Source of the DNA: Cladosporium sp. IMV 00045
Taxonomy: Eukaryota; Ascomycota; Dothideomycetes; Cladosporiales; Cladosporiaceae
DNA length: 47,646 nucleotides
Reading direction: 5' to 3'
Assembly: GCA_001931905.2 (NCBI GenBank)
Contig: MSJI02000431.1
Span: forward strand, 1 to 47,646
The translations under genes and the position numbers were made by a program. Of this stretch, positions 20,946-32,272 are shown in pieces (within the stretch, counting starts at the first letter, position 1; every line of letters begins with the position of its first letter). The notes beneath the pieces are model-generated. The model had not been told where the DNA came from. It saw only the letters and a list, made by a program, of their open reading frames with translations, and did no database searches.

Positions 20946-22680
20946 ATGGGGAACTCGCAGTCGCAGACCAGCGACAGCAAAAGCAACGCCACCTCGCCCA
21001 CCTCGCCCTCCGTCGCCCGCCATGTCGCCAGACGCAAAGCCAGCGCCCATACCCTCTCACACGCCCACCAAAAACCAGGCGCCCCGCCCACGGCCTCTCT
21101 CATCTCGACTTCCAGCACCGCCCTACCTGCTACCCAGCCGACTCGCGCCCACGCCCATGCCACCGTCGCCCAAAGTCCGGCAGCCTCCCACACCCGCGCC
21201 CGCTCCATCACCAGCGGCGGCACTCCTCGACTGAAGCCCGAAGACTCCTCCGTGAGCCAGAGGTCCGACTCGAGCGTCATGGGCAGCGAGTCCTCCAAAC
21301 ACCACCGCCCGCCCTCGCGCACCGCTACCCTCCCCGCGTCCGCTCATGCGCCTGCCTCGCACGGTCCCTCGCCCACATCAGACGACAGGCCTTCACCTTC
21401 GCCTTCTACACGCCCGGTGAATGTACCGCAACAACACTCGACATACTCAGATAAGGAATCCGACCAGAGATACCCTTCCGGACATGCCGATTCTGGATCG
21501 CCCTATGGCCTACCGCCCTCCAACTTTAGTCGGCCGCCTAGACTGCCGCTGCCTATTGAGGAGGTACATGGACCAGGGTCGCCGATCATCACACCGCAGG
21601 ATATAACCTCGCCCATTGGGCAGGCTGACATCAATGGTCTGCCGAGGCGGGCGAGCGTGCTCAGCTCGACAACAGTGGATGATGAGGATGTAGGGGACAA
21701 CGAGGCATTCACGGCCGACCAGGCCTCGCTCGCTCCGTCAGTGCCCATGCCGATAGAGTGGAAAGGACCCGGCGAGAAAGTATACGTGACCGGCACATTC
21801 GTTCAGTGGGACCGCAAGTTCAAGTTGCACAAGGACAAGAAGGGGGAGTTTTCCACTACACTGCAGCTTAAGCCTGGAACGCACCATCTGAAGTTTCTGG
21901 TCGATGGGGATATGACAACCTCCCATGAATTGCCTACAACCGTTGATTATACCAACATCCTCGTAAACTACATCGAAGTCGTGGCGCCGCTGCCCGATTC
22001 CGCAGACAAGCAGGCACCCGCGCCAGCCGAGCCGATGCCGATACCAGGCGCGGCGATGACACAAGGGCAAGTCCCGGGAGCAGAACAGTCCGCGACACAA
22101 ACACTTCCTGCTCGGCCGGGTAAGCAGGGTTCCGAGACAGATGCGGATGCGACTCCTACGACCGGAAAAGTAGCGGCTTCCGAAGCGGTGCCAGTCCCCT
22201 CATCCCAAACGCCTCAAGCACCATCTCCAGCGGCGCAGACGCCCAAGCAAGAACAGCAACAAGAGAAGCAAAAGCCCCGCCAGCCTCTCCCTACCGCGAC
22301 GTATACCAAGCAGATACCGCAATTCTTGCTCGACTTGGATACTTACAACAATCCCAACGATGAGAGGTTTCAGCGCGCATCCCGTGTCATCAACACCCTT
22401 CCGCAGCCGCCTTCGCTTCCCATGTTCCTGGGCAAGAGCATCCTCAACGGCAACACTCCACACAAGGACGATGCGAGTGTGCTCATAATGCCGAATCACA
22501 CCGTGCTTAATCATCTTGCTACTAGCAGTATCAAGAACGGCGTTTTGGCCACGAGCGGCACCACGAGATATAAGAGAAAGGTATTGCTTTCCCCCTACTC
22601 TCCTTTTGCGCAATTTCCGTGCTGACATCTCCTAGTTCCTTACGACCATCATGTACAAACCCACTTCTGACGACGGATGA
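20946..22680 (+). CDS. GAL83: SNF1/AMPK beta subunit (Gal83/Sip2-like), copy A
   Basis: Regulatory scaffold of the SNF1/AMPK complex: it bridges the catalytic alpha and gamma subunits and targets the complex. Exon 1 is 20946-22580, exon 2 is 22636-22680, with a 55-nt GTATTG...CTAG intron; 559 aa. The start MGNSQSQ fits an N-myristoylation signal (Gly2, Ser6), which is why I chose this ATG over upstream open frame. Residues to about 260 are Ser/Pro-rich and disordered. A CBM48 glycogen-binding domain spans about 267-345 (EWKGPGEKVYVTGTFVQWD ... HHLKFLVDG). The C-terminal association domain spans about 450-559 (IPQFLLDLD ... RYKRK|FLTTIMYKPTSDDG), and exon 2 encodes its last 14 residues. Intact. 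Copy B differs by roughly ten residues, nearly all in disordered linkers. Confidence 0.93.
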
Positions 22681-23795
22681 TCTCGATTTCCTCCCGCATT
22701 GAGCTTCTTCTACACCGGGCATCCAGCTTCAATGCCAAAAAACGCGGCCCATTCACCCTTCCTCGTCGAAGACCATAGAATTCAATTGTCTAAAACTTCC
22801 AATTTCGAGCTTTTCCAAATTAGAAAAAGCTCCACCCCACCAACGGCATAGCGCAGGCGTATCCGACGCGCAGCGACTATCACCTCCCTCCACTTGTTGA
22901 TGAAAAAATAAAAGAATACGCTCTCGGGAAACTCTTCTGATACACTACCACATTGTCCTTTCTTTTTCCTTCTTCTTCTGAATTTTTTTTTTCGGGAGGG
23001 AATCGGGAACGCTTCTAATGCTTAGACGGATTGTGACGAGAAAATGCAAAGGGAGGGAAGTTGATTTTGATTGAGTTCTTTTTTTCTTGATGATAGTTTT
23101 TAACTCATGGAAGAAGAATAGCGAATAAAGAACTTTTTGGAACAGATTCACTTGGTTCAGCTTGAGAATTTTGGCCACAGTTGTTCTCTGGCTCCTGGTC
23201 CTCATCGGAACGCACTGCCTTTAATTACATGCGGCGAAAAAGGCGGCAGTGTTCGCGTTTCCTTCAGCTTGAGATCTCTGGTGGACAGGATCTTTCAACC
23301 TACGTCGTACCCATTGCATTGCACTGATCTGTGAAATACGGATCCTGCGCGCCGAAAAGGCAGGCTGGGCTTGCTTTTTAAGCTTAAGTCTATGCCGCGA
23401 AATGGCTGCATTCCTCAACCCTCCCTCCGCCATTCCACCACGCACAGACATGCGGTTTTGTTATGACTTACGCGTTAGGTTCGACATGATCGTGTCACGC
23501 TTTCCAATATTGACAGAAACGCCGGTGTACATCATACGGTCTTCGTTTGGACTGTTCGGCTGATCTTCCGCAGATTGTCGACGACTCCAATCTTTTGAAT
23601 ACTGACAACTGCTTCTTGAATAGGACGATCATATGGTTTGGAACTTGCTGGCCACGCGCATCCATCAAATCGGGAATGTGCCGTGCTTCGACCGGCCTCC
23701 TACTTTCCAGCTAGATATACGCCTCTGGGTCTCGTCGAAGGGATTGGACTCGCATCTCAGCGATCTCCGGATACGATTCGCCTACAACAGCCACT
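22681..23795. other. Spacer between AMPK-beta and WSC genes, copy A
   Basis: This 1115-bp stretch holds the 3' UTR and the WSC promoter. It contains a T-rich tract near 22965-23110. Parts match 28497-29431, with many indels. No gene is supported. Confidence 0.5.
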
Positions 23796-25709
23796 ATGTT
23801 GCGCATACTACCGACCATCGCGGTCGCGCTTTCTTTCATTGGTTTCGTCGACGCTTTCTTCCGTATCAACTGTGGCAACATCCAAAAAGGCCGCATAGAC
23901 CCGCTAGTCAATCCTGGAGCCCTGGCGGCACACAGTCACTCCATCGTCGGCGGTTCAAGTATGTTGAGAGCTTTTCCACAAATCCAGACATGGCATATCT
24001 GACGTAATATAGATATTGGTGTGAATGCAACCTACCAGTCGTTGCTCAATTCTCGCTGCACGACGTGCGAAGTTGGAACCGACAAGTCCGCGTACTGGTC
24101 GCCTACGCTCTACTACAGGTACCCCAACGGATCGTTCTACGAAGTCCACCACAACGGAGCGGTGGTGTACTATCTCGGACGAGGGCCAAATGTCAACAAA
24201 ACGGTGCCCTTTCCTAAGGGCTTCATGATGCTTTCTGGCGACAAGTCGGCTCGCAGCTACGACAACACAACCATGACTTGGGGCAATACGCGGTGGCCGG
24301 GTCGTCCCATCGCGGATAGAGTCAGTTTCAACTGCATTGATGATATCATCGTCGAGAAGAATTGGATGCACGACACCAACTGCAAGTACGGCATGCGTGC
24401 ACAGATCCATTTTCAAAGCTGTTGGAACGGACGAGATCTCTACAAAGCCGACAATTCACACGTCGCGTATCAGAGCGGGATCGACGAGGGCATCTGTCCG
24501 CCCTCTCATCCCGTGCAGATCCCGCATATTTTCCTGGAAGTCTTCTACGATGTCATCTTGGTCCCCGATCGGTCGGATGAAGGCTTGTTTGTTTTCTCAC
24601 AGGGAGACCCGACTGGCTATGGTTTCCACGCTGATTTTCAGAATGGCTGGGATCAGAATGTTCTTGCGAACGCGACGGCGAACTGTCTTTCTACGGACGA
24701 TTTCGGCCAGATCTCCAACTGCCCGATCTTGCAAGAAAGTCAGACCAACGGCTACAGTTTCAACTGTCCCGAAAGGCCGCCGCAGGTCGACGAGCTCGTA
24801 AAAGGTCTCATCCCCCAGCTCCCGGGCTGCATCAACATCACGTACGGCCCCGAAGCAGCCCCAGCATCATCCATGAACTGCCCACCCAGCGTGCCCAAAC
24901 CGCTCATCAGAAAAACCGTCGACTCCACCCCCGTCGCAACCAACAAACCCCGATTCGGCGCAACTTACCCACCCGGAACCACGCAAAAATACCTCGGCTG
25001 CTATAACGACATCAACGGCCGCACCGCCCTGCGCGGCTACAGCTACACCAACTACACGACCATGACCGTCGCCCTCTGCCAGGAAATCTGCAACAGCCGC
25101 GGCTACCGGCTCAGCGGCGTCGAGTACGCGATGGAATGCCACTGCGACAACCTCATCGACCCCTCCGCCACCAGCGGCCACGGCGACTGCACTTGGAACT
25201 GCGGCGGGACCATGAACGCGCCGCCGCTGGAATTCTGCGGAGGGTTGGGGTTTGTTAATATTTACAACAATACTGCGACTGATGATGACCGTCTCATTCC
25301 GCCTGCGGCGAAGCCGAATGTCGGGAAGTACCTTAACAAAGGCTGCTTGACGGATCCGTTCGTGAATGGTGGGAGGGCGTTGGTAGGGCCGTTCAAGTAT
25401 GACGATCACATGACCAACGATATGTGCGTCAAGTTCTGTCTGGGGAACGAGATGCATTTCTCGGGGTGAGTTTTCGCTGTCAATTTCCCCTCTCTTTCTC
25501 TCTGACTTTCTTTCCGGAACGTCGACTGACCAAGCCGTCGCAGCGTCGAATACGGCAAAGAATGCTACTGCGGAGACGAAGTCAACGAAGCCGGCGGCAC
25601 GGAGCTGATCACTTGTCCCGCGCAGGGGCTCATGCTTTGTCCGGGGAATCAGAAGCAGTTGTGTGGCGGGCCGGGGTTGATGACGGTGTTTTATTCGGCG
25701 ACTTTGTGA
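23796..25709 (+). CDS. Secreted DUF1996 + WSC-domain protein, copy A, 3 exons
   Basis: Predicted secreted or wall-associated protein of 593 aa. Exons are 23796-23958, 24013-25465 and 25544-25709; introns have GTATGT...ATAG and GTGAGT...GCAG ends and the CDS (1782 nt) stays in frame. A signal peptide occupies about residues 1-20 (hydrophobic core ILPTIAVALSFIGFV, cleavage after VDA). DUF1996 follows: FRINCGNIQKGRIDPLVNPG, HSHSIVGG, then a Cys-containing globular region to about 290. Two Cys-rich WSC domains follow (YLGCYNDINGRTALRG ... ECHCDNLI, and KGCLTDPFVNGGRAL ... ECYCGDEVN). WSC domains bind glycans in wall sensors and fungal carbohydrate enzymes. No transmembrane segment or GPI signal is visible, so it is probably soluble or wall-bound. 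Enzymatic activity of DUF1996 is unproven. Multiple N-glycosylation sequons are present. Confidence 0.92.
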
Positions 25710-26091
25710 GGTGAGAAGGAGGGCTTTCTTTGATTAAAGTTGCGTGGGGGTCGGGTTTGGTCTTCCTCATAGTTCATTTGATCTAGTTTGAATCAATCTT
25801 CTTGCATAGAGTCTGGATCTTCGCAGTACGAGAATCTTATGGTGCATGCTATGTTCATTCTCCATGAACTTGACTGTCTCATCATTCTCGTGAGCCTTTG
25901 CATTTCCAGGTCAACAGATACTTCTATACGCTGCCGGCAGGTGCGCTTGCAGGGACGAGTACGGCTCGGTGCCTTGTATGGTGAATGGCGAGTTCTCCTT
26001 TAGAAGTCCACGCGTGTCGCTTCTCCATTGGTTGATGCTAAGATGCTGTCTCTCGCACGCTGTCGTTTCACGACGTTCTTTCTTTTGAATC
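25710..26091. other. 3' flank of WSC gene, copy A
   Basis: A 382-bp stretch. Its first 200 bp or so match copy B poorly, whereas sequence from about 25940 matches well. No gene is called. Confidence 0.4.
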
Positions 26092-26463
26092 ATGTCGGTA
26101 GCAGCTGTTCAGCCTGCATGTTTCTTGTGTCGCCCTTTCCGCTGGTCGATGTTGCTCTTTGCTGTCGGCCTCTTTCCTCATGACGTGTTTGCAACCATGT
26201 CAGTGGTAGCGGTCACTATCCCATGTCTGTTGGCGGAACCTCATTCCCAGAACGCTGTTCGGCATAGTCGACTAGATATGCCCGTGCAGCCTAATAATCT
26301 ATGGCTCCATTGCTCACAGGATGACCCGAATCCAATTTTGCCGCGCATTGACGTCCAGACGTTGAGAGATCGAAACCAACAAGGACAGGGTTTTGTACTT
26401 TATCATGTTCATTCGCGTCTTAATTTCCTAGATTCCCTAGCGATGTCTGCTGGCTGGCAGTGA
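26092..26463 (+). CDS. Conserved 123-codon ORF, copy A
   Basis: Open frame of 123 codons with ATG and stop in the same positions as the copy B frame (31778-32149). Between copies I count about four amino-acid changes and five silent changes, fewer replacements than neutral drift would give, though the numbers are tiny. The product has a hydrophobic stretch near residues 15-45 and matches no family I know. It could instead be conserved 3' UTR or regulatory sequence next to the NDUFB2-type gene, which runs the other way. Confidence 0.3.
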   Translation: MSVAAVQPACFLCRPFRWSMLLFAVGLFPHDVFATMSVVAVTIPCLLAEPHSQNAVRHSRLDMPVQPNNLWLHCSQDDPNPILPRIDVQTLRDRNQQGQGFVLYHVHSRLNFLDSLAMSAGWQ

Positions 26464-26505
26464 CTTCTCCACATGCGACACGCCCGACGCCTGCCCAAGG
26501 CCGCC

Positions 26506-26525
26506 NNNNNNNNNNNNNNNNNNNN
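26506..26525. other. Assembly gap (20 N)
   Basis: Twenty unknown bases separate the two copies of the duplicated block. A fixed-length run like this is usually a scaffolding placeholder, so its real length is unknown. Confidence 0.99.
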
Positions 26526-26754
26526 TCCCGCACTTGGTTTTCTCCTTGTCCTGCGCCCTCGCTGCCAATTGGAAGCCGCGGCATGTGCTGTTCATAGGTA
26601 GCCGCGTCCAAGAGCAGTTGCAGCGTCCCAACAGAGCGAGAGCGAGAGAGAGAGAGCGCAAGACAGGCAAAGTGAGAGTGACAGGGCTAGAGCGTGCAAG
26701 GCCAGTCTCGAATTGCGGCAGAGACGACGCCTCACGGCGTGCGTGAACCGCGGA

Positions 26755-28496
26755 ATGGGGAACTCGCAGTCGCAGACCAGCGAGAGCAAAAGCAACGCCA
26801 CCTCGCCCACCTCGCCCTCCGTCGCCCGCCATGTCGCCAGACGGAAAGCCAGCGCCCATACCCTCTCACACGCCCACCAGAAACCCGGCGCCCCGCCCAC
26901 GGCCTCTCTCATCTCGACCTCCAGCACCGCCCTGCCTGCCACCCAGCCGACTCGCGCCCACGCCCATGCCACCGTCGCCCAGAGTCCGGCTGCCTCCCAC
27001 ACCCGCGCCCGCTCCATCACCAGCGGCGGCACTCCTCGACTGAAGCCCGAGGACTCCTCTGTGAGCCAGAGGTCCGACTCGAGCGTCATGGGCAGCGAGT
27101 CCTCCAAGCACCACCGCCCGCCCTCGCGCACCGCTATCCTCCCCGCGTCCGCTCATGCGCCTGCCTCGCATGGTCCCTCGCCCATATCAGACGACAGGCC
27201 TTCGCCTTCGCCTTCTACACGCCCGGTGAATGTACCGCAGCAACACTCGACATACTCAGACAAGGAATCCGATCAGAGATACCCTTCCGGACATGCCGAC
27301 TCTGGATCGCCCTATGGCCTACCGCCCTCCAACTTTAGTCGGCCGCCTAGACTGCCGCTGCCTATTGAGGAGGTACATGGACCAGGGTCGCCGATCATCA
27401 CACCGCAGGATATAACCTCGCCCATTGGGCAGGCTGACATCAATGGCCTGCCGAGGCGGGCGAGCGTGCTCAGCTCGACAACAGTGGATGATGAGGATGT
27501 AGGGGACAACGAGGCATTCACGGCCGACCAGGCCTCGCTCGCTCCATCAGTGCCCATGCCGATAGAGTGGAAAGGACCCGGCGAGAAGGTGTACGTGACC
27601 GGCACGTTTGTTCAGTGGGACCGCAAGTTCAAATTACACAAGGACAAGAAGGGGGAGTTTTCCACTACACTGCAGCTCAAGCCTGGAACGCACCATCTGA
27701 AGTTTCTGGTCGATGGGGATATGACCACCTCCCATGAATTGCCTACCACCGTCGATTATACCAACATCCTCGTAAACTACATCGAAGTCGTGGCGCCGCT
27801 GCCCGAATCCGCAGACAAGCAGGCACCCGCGCCAGCCGAGCCGATGCCGATACCAGGCGCGGCGATGACACAAGGGCAAGTCCCGGGAGCAGATCAGTCC
27901 GCGACACAAACACTTCCTGCTCGGCCGGGTAAGCAAGGTTCCGAGACAGATGCGGATGCGACTCCTACGACCGGAAAAGCAACGACTTCCGAAGCGGTGC
28001 CAGTACCCTCATCTCAAACGCCTCAAGCACCATCTCCGGCGGCGCAGACACCCCAGCAAGAACAGCAACAAGAGAAGCAAAAGCCCCGCCAGCCTCTCCC
28101 TACGGCGACTTACACCAAGCAGATACCCCAATTCTTGCTCGACCTGGATACTTACAACAATCCTAACGATGAGAGGTTTCAGCGCGCATCACGTGTCATC
28201 AACACCCTTCCGCAGCCGCCTTCGCTTCCCATGTTCCTGGGCAAGAGCATTCTCAACGGCAACACTCCACACAAGGACGATGCGAGTGTGCTCATAATGC
28301 CGAATCACACCGTGCTTAATCATCTTGCTACTAGCAGTATCAAGAACGGCGTTCTGGCCACGAGCGGCACCACGAGATATAAGAGAAAGGTGTTGTCTTT
28401 TCTTCCTTCACTTGCTCCTTCAACCCAAAATTCCATGCTGACTTTCTCCAGTTCCTTACGACCATTATGTACAAACCCACTTCTGACGACGGATGA
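26755..28496 (+). CDS. GAL83: SNF1/AMPK beta subunit (Gal83/Sip2-like), copy B
   Basis: Same architecture as the copy at 20946: MGNSQSQ start, disordered N-terminus, CBM48 domain, C-terminal association domain, 559 aa. Exon 1 is 26755-28389, exon 2 is 28452-28496; the intron is 62 nt (GTGTTG...CCAG) against 55 nt in copy A. Substitutions relative to copy A are conservative (for example Asp/Glu near residue 10 and 360) or fall in linkers (VAA to ATT near the Thr/Pro-rich region). Both structured domains appear unchanged. Exon 1 has the same length in both copies (1635 nt), so selection has kept the frame. Whether it is a second gene or the other allele/homeologue depends on the nature of the gap. 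Confidence 0.92.
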
Positions 28497-29431
28497 TCTC
28501 GTCCCCCCCAAAACATTGGGATTCCTCTACATCCAGCCACGATGCTTTAAAAAAAAGGGCGGCCCATTCACCCTTCCTCGTCGAAGACCATAGAATTCAA
28601 TTGTTTAAAACACTTCCAATGCGAGCTTTTCCGGATAGAAAAAGCTCCCCGCACGGCATAGCGCAGGCGTATCCGACGCGCAGCACTACCACGTCCACTT
28701 GTTGATGAAAGATTAAGAATACGCTCTCGGGAAACTCTTCTGATACACTGTCACATTGTCCTTTTTCCTTTATTCTGGCTTTTGAGGGAGGGGATCGGAA
28801 ACGCTTCTAATGCTTAGACGGATTGTGACGAGAAAAATGCAAAGGGAGGTTGATTTTGATTGAGTTTCCTTTTTTCTTGATGATAGGTTTTAACTCATGG
28901 AAGAAGAATAGCAAACAAAGAACTTTGGAACATATTCACTTCACCCGGCTTGAGATTACTGGTACAGCATTCTCCGCCCACGTCGTTCCCACCGGATAGC
29001 AAGCAGTCTTCCTTTTAAGCTCTAGTCTATGCCGCGAAATGGCTGCATTCCTCAATCCTCCCTCCGCCATTCCACCACGCACAGACATGCGGTTTTGTTG
29101 TGACTTACGCGTGATTAGGTCCGACATGACCACGCCACGCTCTTCAATACTAACAGAAACAGGACTATCGTGCGTTCTTCGTTTGGACTGCTCGGCTGGT
29201 CGATCCGTGGGTTTCCGACGACGAATCCTTCGAATACTAACGCAAAGTTCTTGGACAAGACGATCATTTGGTTTGGAACTTGCTGGCCACGCGCATCCAT
29301 CAACTCGGGAATGTGCCGCGCTTCGACCGGCCTCCTACTTTAGCTGCTAGATATACGCCTCTGGGTCTCACAGGAGGGATTGGACTTGCATCTCAGCGAT
29401 CTCTGGATACGATTCGCCTACCACATCCACT
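28497..29431. other. Spacer between AMPK-beta and WSC genes, copy B
   Basis: This 935-bp stretch is the shorter, diverged counterpart of 22681-23795. No gene is supported. Confidence 0.5.
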
Positions 29432-31337
29432 ATGTTGCGCATACTATCGACCATCGCGGTCGCGCTTTCTTTCATTGGTTTCGTCGACGCTTTCTTCCGC
29501 ATCAACTGTGGCAACATCCAAAAAGGCCGCATAGACCCGCTAGTCAATCCTGGAGCCCTGGCGGCGCACAGTCACTCCATCGTCGGCGGCTCAAGTATGT
29601 TGAAAGCAAGCCTTTCCAAAAAGCAAGACATGGCACATCTGACGTGATATAGATATTGGTGTGAATGCAACCTACCAGTCATTGCTAAACTCTCGCTGCA
29701 CGACGTGCGAGGTTGGAACCGACAAGTCTGCGTACTGGTCGCCTACGCTCTACTACAAGTATCCCAATGGATCGTTCTACGAAGTCCACCACAACGGAGC
29801 TGTGGTGTACTACCTCGGACGAGGGCCCAATGTCAACAAAACGGTGCCCTTTCCGAAGGGTTTCATGATGCTTTCCGGTGATAAGTCGGCTCGCAGCTAC
29901 GACAACACGACCATGACTTGGGGCAATACGCGGTGGCCGGGTCGTCCCATCGCGGATAGAGTCAGTTTCAATTGCATTGATGATATTATCGTCGAGAAGA
30001 ACTGGATGCATGACACGAACTGCAAGTACGGCATGCGTGCACAGATTCACTTCCAAAGCTGCTGGAATGGAAGAGATCTCTACAAAGCCGACAACTCCCA
30101 CGTCGCGTACCAGAGCGGGATCGACGAGGGCATCTGCCCGCCCTCTCATCCTGTGCAGATTCCGCATATCTTCCTGGAAGTCTTCTACGATGTCATCTTG
30201 GTCCCTGATCGGTCAAGTAGTGGCGAGTTTGTTTTCTCGCAGGGAGACCCGACTGGCTATGGCTTTCACGCGGATTTCCAAAATGGCTGGGACCAGAACG
30301 TCCTCGCGAATGCGACGGCGAACTGTCTCTCCACGGACGATTTCGGCCAGATCTCCAACTGCCCGATCTTGCAAGAAAGTCAGACCAACGGCTACAGTTT
30401 CAACTGTCCCGAAAGGCCGCCGCAAGTCGACGAGCTCGTGAAAGGTCTCATCCCCCAACTCCCGGGTTGCATCAACATCACGTACGGCCCCGAAGCAGCC
30501 CCAGCATCATCGATGAACTGCCCACCCAGCGTGCCCAAACCGCTCATCCGCAAAACCGTCGACTCCACCCCCGTAGCAACCAATAAACCCCAAGTGGGCG
30601 CAACATACCCCCCCGGGACCACGCAAAAATACCTCGGCTGCTACAACGACCTCAACGGCCGCACCGCCCTGCGCGGCTACAGCTACAGCAACTACACGAC
30701 CATGACCGTCGCCCTCTGCCAGGAAATCTGCAACAGCCGCGGCTACCGGCTCAGCGGCGTCGAGTACGCGATGGAATGCCACTGCGACAACCTCATCGAC
30801 CCCTCCGCCACCAGCGGCCACGGCGACTGTACGTGGAACTGTGGCGGGACCATGAACGCGCCGCCGCTGGAATTTTGCGGAGGGTTGGGGTTTGTTAATA
30901 TTTACAACAATACTGCGACTAACGATGACCGCCTCATTCCGCCTGCGGCGAAGCCGAATGTCGGGAAGTACCTTAACAAAGGCTGCCTGACGGATCCGTT
31001 CGTGAACGGCGGGAGAGCGCTCGTCGGACCCTTCAAGTATGACGATTACATGACCAACGATATGTGCGTCAAGTTCTGTCTGGGGAAAGAGATGCATTTC
31101 TCGGGGTGAGTTTCACCGATCAAAACTTTCCTTTCGCCTGGATACTTTTACTGACTGTTTTTCTTTTGCAGCGTCGAATACGGCAAAGAATGCTACTGCG
31201 GAGACGAAGTCAACGAAGTCGGCGGCGCGGAGCTGATCACTTGTCCCGCGCAGGGGCTCATGGTTTGTCCGGGGAATCAGAAGCAGTTGTGTGGCGGGCC
31301 GGGGTTGATGACGGTGTTTTATTCGGCGACTTTGTGA
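29432..31337 (+). CDS. Secreted DUF1996 + WSC-domain protein, copy B, 3 exons
   Basis: Counterpart of the gene at 23796, also 593 aa. Exons are 29432-29594, 29653-31105 and 31172-31337, each the same length as in copy A (163, 1453, 166 nt), while introns differ (58 and 66 nt against 54 and 78). Signal peptide, DUF1996 and both WSC domains are intact, and I see no Cys lost. Replacements cluster at two places: RSSSGEF here against RSDEGLF in copy A within DUF1996, and QVG against RFG in the linker before the first WSC domain. Exact exon-length conservation with intron-length drift shows that both copies are under coding constraint. Confidence 0.92.
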
Positions 31338-31777
31338 GGACGAGGAGGTGGGAGAGGGGGGCGTTTCTTTTGAGAAGTTGCGTGGGGATTGGGTCTGCTT
31401 TTTGCAGGGTACAGCGAGGGAAGGGTTAGGTTTTCTTATAGTCTGTTCAGTTTGGTATGGTTTCAATCAAGCTTTTTGCATAGCTTCGACTTTCCCGCAA
31501 ATTGAGACTTCTATAGCGCAGCCATGCCCTGCTCACCTTTCACGAGCCTGGTCGTTTTGTTACGAGGCACTCCGGTTTCTACTACCTCCTGGCTTCGCAG
31601 GTCAGCAAATTCTCCAAGAAGTCGCCATCAGGTGCGCTTGTAGGGACGAGTACGGCTCGGTGCCTTGTATCATCAATTGTGAGTTCTCCTTTAGAAGTCC
31701 ACGCGTGTCGTTTCTCCATGGGTTGATGCTAAGATGCTGTCTCTCGTACGCTGTTGTTTCACGGCGTTCTTTCAGGC
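31338..31777. other. 3' flank of WSC gene, copy B
   Basis: This 440-bp stretch matches copy A poorly at first and well from about 31620. No gene is called. Confidence 0.4.
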
Positions 31778-32149
31778 ATGTCGGTAGCAGCTGTTCAGCC
31801 TGCATGTTTCTTGTGTCGCCCTTTCCGCTGGTCGATGTTGCTGTTTACTGTCGGCCTCTTTCCTCATGACGTCTTTGCGACCATGTCAGTGGTAGCGGTC
31901 ACTATCCCATGTCTGTTTGCGGAACCTCACTCCCAGAACGCTGTTCGGCATAGTCGACTAGATATGCCCGTGCAGCCTAATAATCTATGGCTCCATTGCT
32001 CACAAGATGACCCGAATCCAATTTTGCCGCGCATTGACGTCCAGACGTTGAGAGATCGAAACCAACACGGACAGGGTTTTATACTTTATCATGTTCATTC
32101 GCGTCTTAATTTCCTAGATTCCCTAGCGATGTCTGCTGGCTGGCAGTGA
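31778..32149 (+). CDS. Conserved 123-codon ORF, copy B
   Basis: Same start, stop and length as the frame at 26092-26463. Changes from copy A include Ala to Thr, Leu to Phe, Gln to His and Val to Ile, with about five silent differences. No family is recognised. It lies 123 bp beyond the stop of the opposing NDUFB2-type gene, so part of it may be that gene's 3' UTR read backwards. Confidence 0.3.
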   Translation: MSVAAVQPACFLCRPFRWSMLLFTVGLFPHDVFATMSVVAVTIPCLFAEPHSQNAVRHSRLDMPVQPNNLWLHCSQDDPNPILPRIDVQTLRDRNQHGQGFILYHVHSRLNFLDSLAMSAGWQ

Positions 32150-32272
32150 CTTCTCCACATGCGACACGCCCGACGCCTGCCCAAGGCCGCCTTGGTATAT
32201 GTACAAAGCTTCTCGCTCTATCGCAGCAGTTTCTTTTCCTTCTGGTATTCTCCTTCGTCTTCATCCTCCCGC

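Larger units (their letters stand above)
20713..26505 (+). repeat. 5.8-kb duplicated block, copy A
   Basis: This block aligns with 26526-32191 (offset about 5.8 kb at the left edge). It holds the AMPK beta leader and gene, the WSC/DUF1996 gene and a conserved ORF. Its right end coincides exactly with the N run. The proteins are about 98% identical between copies. Introns and 3' flanks differ more and carry indels; the AMPK-to-WSC spacer is 1115 nt here and 935 nt in copy B. Confidence 0.95.
26526..32191 (+). repeat. 5.7-kb duplicated block, copy B
   Basis: It starts exactly after the N run, at sequence equivalent to 20713, and its match to copy A ends at CCGCC (32187-32191), where copy A runs into the gap. 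It then continues into the NDUFB2-type gene, which copy A lacks. Confidence 0.95.

Noticed and set aside
20713..32191. RIP mutation of a tandem duplication
   Set aside because: All four protein genes are intact and differences are mixed transitions and transversions in both directions, with no C-to-T excess by eye.
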